DNA of 64,000 bases from JAENVT01 sp963720775 (GTDB lineage Bacteria > Actinomycetota > Acidimicrobiia > Acidimicrobiales > Ilumatobacteraceae). Shown piece by piece: positions 58,379 through 64,000 of the stretch. The position numbers and the translations under genes were made by a program. The notes beneath the pieces are model-generated. The model was not told where the DNA came from and made no database searches. It saw only the letters and a program-made list of their open reading frames with translations. The stretch covers positions 930,001-994,000 of the forward strand of contig CAVRGR010000007.1 in NCBI GenBank assembly GCA_963720775.1, written 5' to 3'. The stretch's first letter is position 1, and every line of letters starts with the position of its first letter.

Positions 58379-58711
58379 TCAGGGCATCGGATCGTGGGTG
58401 CGGTCGCGGATGCGAACGCCACGAGCGATCCGCCAACCGATGAACGTCAGACCCGCGGCGAGGGCGAGGAACACGAGGTACGTGTGCCCGTCGGCCCGTG
58501 CCCGACTACCACAGTTGGCCGACTCGGCCAAGCCGATGCAGTTGCCCAGGTTGTTGTTCTCCGGGAGCAGGTCGTTGGTCGCGCCCGGGCCGGTGTTGGC
58601 CACCTCTGTCGATGGTGGCGCCGTCGCTTCGACGTGCGCTGCCGGCATGGTCACCACGGCCGCGATCGCCATCGCCGCGATCACCGCGCCGATCCACCTG
58701 AATCTCGTCAC
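58379..58711 (-). CDS. Small exported protein with two membrane segments, unknown function
   Basis: From the GTG at 58711 the product is 110 residues: a signal-like helix (about 4-25), an extracytoplasmic loop of about 55 residues with NNNLGNCIGLAESANCGSRA, in which two cysteines may pair, and a C-terminal helix (YLVFLALAAGLTFIGWRIAR) with a charged tail. An in-frame ATG at 58750 is an alternative start. No family is recognised. It lies 23 bases before the decarboxylase gene. Confidence 0.55.
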   Translation of the reverse strand: MTRFRWIGAVIAAMAIAAVVTMPAAHVEATAPPSTEVANTGPGATNDLLPENNNLGNCIGLAESANCGSRARADGHTYLVFLALAAGLTFIGWRIARGVRIRDRTHDPMP

Positions 58712-58801
58712 CCGGCCATCGTCGCACCGAATCTCCCGTCTCACACCCATCGCGTGGACATACGTGACCACTGACCGCTCCAGCCCCTACCATCGACGTT
58801 G

Positions 58802-60349
58802 ATGGTGCAACGCAGCGAAACGGTGTTGGTGGTCGACTTCGGCGCGCAGTATGCGCAACTGATCGCCAGGCGAGTGCGAGAGCTCAACGTGTACAGCGAG
58901 ATCGTGCCGCATCGCATCACCGCCGCTGAGATCGTTGCCGATCCACCTGCTGCACTGATCCTGTCCGGCGGCCCGAAGAGTGTGCATGTCGACGGCGCGC
59001 CGTCGCTCGATCCGGAGATCTATCAACTGGGCATCCCCATCCTCGGCATCTGCTACGGCATCCAGCTGATCGCTCAGCAACTCGGCGGGGAAGTCGGCCG
59101 GGGCATGCGTGGCGAGTACGGGCGGGCGAAGTTGGAGGTGGCCGACGGCCCGTCGTCGTTGCTCCACGATCTCCCGTCGACGCACGACGTGTGGATGAGC
59201 CACTTCGACGCCGTCGTCCGGGTGCCCGACGGTTTCGTCGCCACCGCCTCGACCGCCGACTCTCCGGTCGCTGCCCTGGAAAGCGATTCTCGCAAGATCT
59301 GGGGCGTGCAGTTCCACCCCGAGGTCGTTCACTCGCCGCACGGCATGGTGGTTCTTCAGCGGTTCCTCCACGATCTGGCTGGTTGTCAGCCGACGTGGAC
59401 GATGGATTCGATCATCGACGCCCAGGTCGAAGCGGTTCGTGCTCAGGTCGGCGCGGCCCGGGCGATCTGCGGGTTGAGCGGCGGGGTCGACTCTGCTGTC
59501 GCCGCCGCGCTGGTGCACAAGGCCATCGGTCACCAGTTGACGTGCGTGTACGTCGATACCGGGTTGATGCGCAGCGGCGAGAGCGATCAGATCGTCGAGA
59601 CGTTCCGCCGCAACCAGGGCATCGAGCTGATCCATGTCGACGCCGGGGCCCGATTCTTCGAGCGGCTTGCCGGAGTCACCGAGCCCGAGGCGAAACGCAA
59701 GACGATCGGGGAGCTGTTCGTGCGGGTCTTCGAGGAGAACATCGGCGGGGTGACCGATGCGGAGTACCTCGTCCAGGGCACGTTGTACCCCGACGTGGTC
59801 GAGAGCGGTGGCAGCGACGGTACGGCGGCTGTCATCAAGAGCCACCACAACGTGGGCGGCCTTCCCGACGACATGACGCTTCAACTCGTCGAGCCGTTGC
59901 GCAGCTTGTTCAAAGACGAAGTTCGCAAGCTCGGCCACGAGCTCGGCTTGCCCGACGAGATCGTCTGGCGTCAGCCCTTCCCCGGCCCGGGTCTGGCGGT
60001 GCGGATCATCGGCGAAGTCACGCCCGATCGTGTCGTGATCCTGCAACATGCCGACGCCATCGTGCGCCACGAGATCCACCAGGCCGGGCTCGATCGCGAG
60101 CTGTGGCAGGCGTTCGCGGTTCTGGCCGACATCCGATCCGTGGGCGTCATGGGCGACGAGCGAACCTACGGGCATCCCATCATCATCCGCGCTGTCACCA
60201 GCGACGACGCGATGACCGCCGACTGGGCGAGGCTTCCCTACGATTTGTTGGAGACGATGTCGAACCGGATCATCAACGAGGTCCGCGGCGTGAATCGGGT
60301 GGTGTACGACATCACCTCCAAGCCGCCCGGAACCATCGAGTGGGAGTAG
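58802..60349 (+). CDS. guaA: GMP synthase (glutamine-hydrolysing)
   Basis: GuaA converts XMP to GMP. The 515 residues hold a class I glutaminase domain (VLVVDFGAQYAQLIARRVRE, catalytic cysteine in GICYGIQ, His-Glu in FHPEVVHS), the ATP pyrophosphatase P-loop GLSGGVDSAVAAAL, and the dimerisation domain ending DITSKPPGTIEWE. An adjacent TTG at 58799 is a possible but less likely start. Confidence 0.98.
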   Translation: MVQRSETVLVVDFGAQYAQLIARRVRELNVYSEIVPHRITAAEIVADPPAALILSGGPKSVHVDGAPSLDPEIYQLGIPILGICYGIQLIAQQLGGEVGRGMRGEYGRAKLEVADGPSSLLHDLPSTHDVWMSHFDAVVRVPDGFVATASTADSPVAALESDSRKIWGVQFHPEVVHSPHGMVVLQRFLHDLAGCQPTWTMDSIIDAQVEAVRAQVGAARAICGLSGGVDSAVAAALVHKAIGHQLTCVYVDTGLMRSGESDQIVETFRRNQGIELIHVDAGARFFERLAGVTEPEAKRKTIGELFVRVFEENIGGVTDAEYLVQGTLYPDVVESGGSDGTAAVIKSHHNVGGLPDDMTLQLVEPLRSLFKDEVRKLGHELGLPDEIVWRQPFPGPGLAVRIIGEVTPDRVVILQHADAIVRHEIHQAGLDRELWQAFAVLADIRSVGVMGDERTYGHPIIIRAVTSDDAMTADWARLPYDLLETMSNRIINEVRGVNRVVYDITSKPPGTIEWE

Positions 60350-60426
60350 CTGAGCAGGCGGCCGATCGGCCTCGCCGCACTCCTGCTTCGACATAAGTTC
60401 GTAACAATTGGTAGGCTCTGCGATGC

Positions 60427-61662
60427 ATGCGGTCCAGGGGCTCACTTCGTCGATCCGTCGCGGCCGTCATCGCCGTCGGCAGCCTGCTGTCGACCGCCAC
60501 CGTCGTGCATGCCGACGACGTCGGCAGCCAGAAGGCCAAGGTCAACCAACTCGCCGTTGAACTCAACAACCTCGAGGACCGGCTGGGCCAACTCGACGAA
60601 GACTACGGTGCCGCGCAAGACCGCAAGGCCCAGCTCGACCAGCAGATCGCCGAATCGCAGGCCAAGATCGCCCAGCAGCAGGCGCGTCTCGACCAGATAG
60701 CCGGAGTGCTGGGAAACATCGCCGTCGACAAGTACGTCACCGGGAGCGCCCTCGAGCTGAGCCCGTTGTTCTCCAACGCGCAGGCCTACACCGAGGCCGA
60801 GCAGAAGAACTCGTTGAGCGGGCTCGCACTCGACACCGGCTCGGGAAGCACCGACGAGATGCAGGCGCTGGCCGAGGATCTCGCCAAGGAGCAGGCATCG
60901 CTCAGCCAGAAGCAGAAGCAGGTCGCCGGACTGGTCGACACGCTCAACACCAAGCTGGCCGAGGGCCAGGCCCTGCAGACCGAGTACGAGCAGAAGCTGG
61001 CAGCCGCCAAGGTCGAGCTCGGTGCAGCGATCGACCAAGAGCGCGAACGTCTTGCCGAGATTGCCGCTGCGGCCGACATCGCCCGGCAGAAGAAGGCTGC
61101 TGACGACGCCGCAGCCGCCAACAAGAAGAGCGCTGCAGTGATCGTCTCGACTCCTCGCGGCGGTGGAACCACTTCCGACTCTTCCGGCGGTGGGTCAACG
61201 GGTGGCGGTTCGGGTGCCGATCCGGCGCCACCGGCCACCACCGGTGGCGGCGGCGGCGGTGATTCGGGCGGCGGCAGCTCGGGCGGCGTCAGCCCTGCGC
61301 CACCGGTTTCCTCGCTGGCCGGCATTGCCGTCAGCGCGGCCATGGGCCAGCTCGGGGTTCCGTACCGGTTTGCTGCCGAGTCGCCCGGAGTCGCGTTCGA
61401 CTGCTCTGGTCTCACCAAATACGCCTGGGGTCAAGCCGGCGTGTACCTGCCTCATCAATCGGGAGCCCAATACGGGTCGATCCCGCACATCTCGCAGGGT
61501 GAGATCCAGCCCGGCGACCTCATCTTCTACAAGACCCCGATCGGCCACGTCGCCATCTACATCGGTGGCGGGCAGATGATCCATGCGCCGCGAAGTGGCG
61601 ACGTGGTCAGCGTCGCAGTGGTCAACTGGGCCAAGGTTGTCGGAATCGGCAGGCCGGGTTAG
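60427..61662 (+). CDS. Secreted NlpC/P60 peptidoglycan hydrolase, RipA-like
   Basis: The 411-residue product has a signal peptide (about 1-29, VHA cut), a long coiled coil (about 33-225) that in related enzymes regulates activity or binds FtsEX, a Gly/Ser/Pro linker, and an NlpC/P60 domain (about 295-411) with catalytic Cys in FDCSGLTKYAWGQAG and His in GHVAIYIGGGQMIHAP. It should cut the peptide stem of peptidoglycan at division. The gap to guaA is 77 bases; GGTAGGCT near 60411-60418 may be part of its promoter. Confidence 0.92.
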   Translation: MRSRGSLRRSVAAVIAVGSLLSTATVVHADDVGSQKAKVNQLAVELNNLEDRLGQLDEDYGAAQDRKAQLDQQIAESQAKIAQQQARLDQIAGVLGNIAVDKYVTGSALELSPLFSNAQAYTEAEQKNSLSGLALDTGSGSTDEMQALAEDLAKEQASLSQKQKQVAGLVDTLNTKLAEGQALQTEYEQKLAAAKVELGAAIDQERERLAEIAAAADIARQKKAADDAAAANKKSAAVIVSTPRGGGTTSDSSGGGSTGGGSGADPAPPATTGGGGGGDSGGGSSGGVSPAPPVSSLAGIAVSAAMGQLGVPYRFAAESPGVAFDCSGLTKYAWGQAGVYLPHQSGAQYGSIPHISQGEIQPGDLIFYKTPIGHVAIYIGGGQMIHAPRSGDVVSVAVVNWAKVVGIGRPG

Positions 61663-61683
61663 CCACCGATACGGTGTCGCATC

Positions 61684-62709
61684 GTGCAGGGCATCGACAC
61701 CGTTCGAGTCAGTTCTTGGCTCGAAACGAACGTTGCCGATGCCACTGCTCCGTTCCACTTCGCGCTCATCGCCGGAGGTCGTTCGAACCTCACCTACGCG
61801 GTCACCGACGCGCTCGGCCGACGGTATGTTCTGCGTCGACCGCCACTCGGCCACGTGCTGGCCACCGCCCACGACATGGCCCGCGAGCATCGCATCGTGG
61901 AGGCTGTCGGGCGCACCCCTGTTCCTGTGCCCCCGGTGTTCGGTCTGTGCACCGATTGCGACGTCGTCGGTGCGCCGTTCTATGTGATGGGCTTCGTCGA
62001 CGGAGTCGTGCTCGACGGCGTCGAGCGAGCCGAAGAGCTGCCGATTTCGTTGCGGCCGCTGGTGGCGGAGCATCTCGTCGACGTCCTGGCCGACCTTCAC
62101 GCGGTTGATGTCGACGAGGTCGGCTTGGGTGACCTTGCCAAGCGCGAGGGGTACATCGAGCGTCAGGTCAAGCGATGGTCGACGCAGTGGGAGCAGTCGA
62201 AGACACGCGAGCTCCCTGCGATCGACGAGGTCGCCAAGCGATTGCGCGATCGCGTCCCGACGCAGCACGGGGTGTCGATCGTCCACGGCGACTATCGATT
62301 CGGCAACTGCCTCACCGACGTGCGCGCCGGTCGCATCAACGCGGTGCTCGATTGGGAGCTGTGCACGCTCGGTGATCCGCTTGCCGATGTCGGCTACCTC
62401 GGCGTCTACTGGTTCGACGGCACGGCCGAGACCACGCGGCCGAACGACCCGACCCCCGCCGGTGGCTTTCCGCCGTATGCCGCCGTGCTGGAGCGCTACG
62501 CCCGGAACACCGGCCGCGATCTCAGCGGAATCGGCTACTACATCGCGTTCGGGTGCTGGCGCCTCGCGGTGATCAGCGAAGGCGTCTACGCCCGGTACCT
62601 GCACGGTGTGATGGGTGACGACAGCGGAGTCGACGTGACCGCCTTCAAGCTCGCCACCGAGTCTCTCGCCGAGCGAGCCGTGGCCGCCTTTCGGGTTGGT
62701 TTGTCCTAG
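61684..62709 (+). CDS. Aminoglycoside-phosphotransferase-fold protein, acyl-CoA-associated type
   Basis: A 341-residue kinase-like protein with GGRSNLTYAVTD and RRYVLRRPPLGHVLATAHDM at the N-lobe, the catalytic HGDYRFGN and the metal-binding DWELCTLGDPLADVGY. This subgroup often lies beside or is fused to acyl-CoA dehydrogenases (ACAD10-like) and is probably not an antibiotic resistance enzyme. The start is GTG 61684. The substrate is unknown. Confidence 0.88.
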   Translation: MQGIDTVRVSSWLETNVADATAPFHFALIAGGRSNLTYAVTDALGRRYVLRRPPLGHVLATAHDMAREHRIVEAVGRTPVPVPPVFGLCTDCDVVGAPFYVMGFVDGVVLDGVERAEELPISLRPLVAEHLVDVLADLHAVDVDEVGLGDLAKREGYIERQVKRWSTQWEQSKTRELPAIDEVAKRLRDRVPTQHGVSIVHGDYRFGNCLTDVRAGRINAVLDWELCTLGDPLADVGYLGVYWFDGTAETTRPNDPTPAGGFPPYAAVLERYARNTGRDLSGIGYYIAFGCWRLAVISEGVYARYLHGVMGDDSGVDVTAFKLATESLAERAVAAFRVGLS

Positions 62710-62750
62710 AGCTCCAGAGTGGGACGACCATGCGTGCCGTGGACTCGGCA

Positions 62751-63680
62751 TCACGATGATTGTCGGGCCTTGATGAGAGCCTGAATCGAAGTACGTAGCG
62801 CTCGCGAATTTCGTGCTTGCGTCTGTGTGACGTAGCGGACGATCCAACCTTCGGCGTTCATTCGTGCCTCTCGATCCGAGTCATGGTTCTCACTCTCGGA
62901 CCCGAAGTGGAACCGTCGACTGTGCGCCTCGATGGCGATCTTCAGCGCGGGGATGGCGAAATCGGCTCGAGCGACGAAGCGCCCCCGAGCATCGAAGATG
63001 CTGAACTGGCGGACGATTCCAGGAATACCGGCGAGAGCGCGCTCGACCCGAACCTCGAGAGCCGACTCTGTGGGCGCGGTGCGCTGCTGCGCCGCGTCGA
63101 GAAGACGCAGCAGCACCCCCGTGCCGCTCTGGCCGGGACGATGCAGGCGCTCGGCGGTTTGGCGCATCCACGTCAGGCTGTGTCCGTTCCGCCAAGCGGA
63201 CTCGAACGCCATCGCGACTCGTGCCTTGGAATCCACGGAGCCCAGATCGCAAAGCGTGCGAGCGACGCCTGCACAACGAATCCCGTCGACCACCGTGAAG
63301 TCGAGCGCATGCTCACCACCCATCGGTCCGCGGTGGTGGATCGCATTCTCGACGTGGTGACGACGCCCGCTCGGCAGCAGCAGTTCCACGGGTCCCGGCG
63401 CGTAGCCATCGAATCGGTGCAATGCCGCAGCGGACCGAAACGCGGCGACTGCGACTCCACCACCGGCCTGAGTCGCGACATATAACCGCTGGTGCCATGT
63501 GGGTGGTGCGCCATGAACGACGAGGACGCCAGGGGCCGGCTCGTCGATCCACTCGTCGCGAAGCAGACGTTCGACGACTCGCTTGCTGATTCCTTTGTCG
63601 GCGGCCTGGCTTCTGGTGAGAGCACCGTGGCGAGAGGCTGCGAACTCGCCAGCGGCACCCCAGGGGGCGCAGGCGACCAT
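62751..63680 (-). CDS. AbiEi-like N-terminal domain with a Vsr/DUF559-like nuclease fold
   Basis: The 309-residue protein begins with a winged-helix-like region (ALTRSQAADKGISKRVVERL, DEWIDEPAPGVLVVHG) as in AbiEi antitoxin-type proteins, then a middle region, and ends with an endonuclease-like fold: ESALEVRVERAL, ARADFAIPALKIAIEAH and EGWIVRYVTQTQA, with E, D and E-x-H at positions expected of the PD-(D/E)xK core. Such proteins are frequent in actinobacteria; no partner toxin gene is adjacent. Whether it cuts DNA is unknown. The ATG at 63680 is the likely start. Confidence 0.75.
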   Translation of the reverse strand: MVACAPWGAAGEFAASRHGALTRSQAADKGISKRVVERLLRDEWIDEPAPGVLVVHGAPPTWHQRLYVATQAGGGVAVAAFRSAAALHRFDGYAPGPVELLLPSGRRHHVENAIHHRGPMGGEHALDFTVVDGIRCAGVARTLCDLGSVDSKARVAMAFESAWRNGHSLTWMRQTAERLHRPGQSGTGVLLRLLDAAQQRTAPTESALEVRVERALAGIPGIVRQFSIFDARGRFVARADFAIPALKIAIEAHSRRFHFGSESENHDSDREARMNAEGWIVRYVTQTQARNSRALRTSIQALIKARQSS

Positions 63681-63726
63681 GGCGGCCGAAGCTATCGACA
63701 GTCGTGGCCGACGCGGTCGCGAACGT

Positions 63727-63775
63727 CGAAGTGTTGCCGCACGGCACCTGAGTGGTCCCCAGGGGCAACACTTCG
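63727..63775. repeat. REP-like hairpin element
   Basis: CGAAGTGTTGCC at 63727-63738 is exactly complementary to GGCAACACTTCG at 63764-63775, a perfect 12-bp stem over a 25-base loop that contains CACCTGAGTG. The general plan and the CACCTG-A/G-GTG core are shared with the tandem repeat at 13032-13135. It lies in the 122-base gap between the nuclease-like gene and the synthetase gene. Confidence 0.65.
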
Positions 63776-63802
63776 CCGGGTCGGGCGTCGCGTGAGGCGG
63801 GG

Positions 63803-64000
63803 TCAGGCGGGGGTTGTCTGGGCGAGGGCTTCTTGGGCGTACTCCTTGGCCTGCTTGTAGTCGGCCTTGCCGTTGGGGCGCGCGGCACCTCGGTGACGAA
63901 CACGACTCGTTTCGGTGCCTTGTACCCGGCAAGCTGCGACTTGACGTGGGCGATCACCTCGGCCTCGTCGAGGCGGGTGCCGTCGGTGGCGGCGACAGCA
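63803..64000 (-). CDS. Acyl-CoA synthetase / AMP-dependent ligase, C-terminal end, partial and frame-broken as given
   Basis: The minus strand from the window edge reads GTRLDEAEVIAHVKSQLAGY and KAPKRVVFVTEVPRA, the C-terminal subdomain of adenylate-forming enzymes. The catalytic-lysine motif PNGKADYKQAKEYAQEALAQ follows one frame away and ends at the TGA in 63803-63805. One missing C in the CCCC run near 63883 would restore the frame. Only about 65 residues are inside the window, so the substrate class (fatty acid or other) cannot be judged. Confidence 0.8.
   Translation of the reverse strand, partial: CCRRHRRHPPRRGRGDRPRQVAACRVQGTETSRVRHRGAARPNGKADYKQAKEYAQEALAQTTPA

Noticed and set aside
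60350..60426. Possible c-di-AMP riboswitch before the NlpC/P60 gene, as seen for some actinobacterial cell-wall hydrolases
   Set aside because: The gap is only 77 bases, too short for the aptamer, and its conserved blocks are not seen.

Overview
The window is high-GC, densely packed actinobacterial DNA. Gene order, the zinc-type S14 and L36, the PyrR-type pyr control element and the low-GC-free codon use all fit the class Acidimicrobiia (an Ilumatobacter-like organism is my best guess; this is inference, not a database match). Most genes start with ATG or GTG and many overlap by 1 or 4 bases (ATGA, GTGA, TGATG), so translation is strongly coupled. No tRNA, rRNA or CRISPR array was seen, and no gene-free stretch exceeds 300 bases.

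Region 1 (1-13023, +): the S10-spc ribosomal block from rplC through rplO, then secY, adk and map. The L4 and L22 genes each carry a large C-terminal extension ending in the same roughly 50-residue domain, which neither protein normally has. The 188 bases before rplC can form competing hairpins.

Region 2 (13024-28143): an interruption of the usual map-infA link. It holds a REP-like tandem hairpin repeat, pyrR-pyrB-pyrC (-) with a perfect-consensus PyrR RNA-binding loop beside the pyrR ribosome binding site, an arsenic gene island (acr3, arsC, aquaporin, an ArsR-ArsC fusion, arsI/cadI, two arsR, arsM, an ArsN1-like acetyltransferase and an MFS exporter), a CYTH-CHAD protein, and a heterodimeric ABC exporter.

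Region 3 (28200-46903, +): the alpha operon resumes with infA (apparent CTG start), rpmJ, rpsM, rpsK, rpsD, rpoA, rplQ, truA, a GT4 glycosyltransferase, rplM and rpsI. It runs on into cell-wall and housekeeping genes: glmM, a 1128-residue GlmS-like protein with a large insertion and a large extra C-terminal region, acpS, nnr, alr, the t6A genes tsaE-tsaB-rimI-tsaD, a dihydrouridine synthase and maf.

Region 4 (46881-52817, -): four tandem paralogues of about 500 residues, each with an acidic IIEI-type cytoplasmic tip, one membrane segment and a large exported domain, and each overlapping the next by a GTGA start-stop. I do not recognise the family; it is the best candidate here for an undescribed system.

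Region 5 (52861-64000): groES-groEL behind two CIRCE elements, several small proteins, a NUDIX CoA pyrophosphatase, a secreted phospholipase A2, a group II PLP decarboxylase, guaA, a RipA-like NlpC/P60 hydrolase, an aminoglycoside-phosphotransferase-fold protein, an AbiEi-like protein with a nuclease-like C-terminus, and the 3' end of an acyl-CoA synthetase.

Four single-base frame disruptions (one in rplR, two in glmM, one in the terminal synthetase gene) fall in genes that should be intact. They look more like sequence errors than decay, and should be checked before these genes are called pseudogenes.
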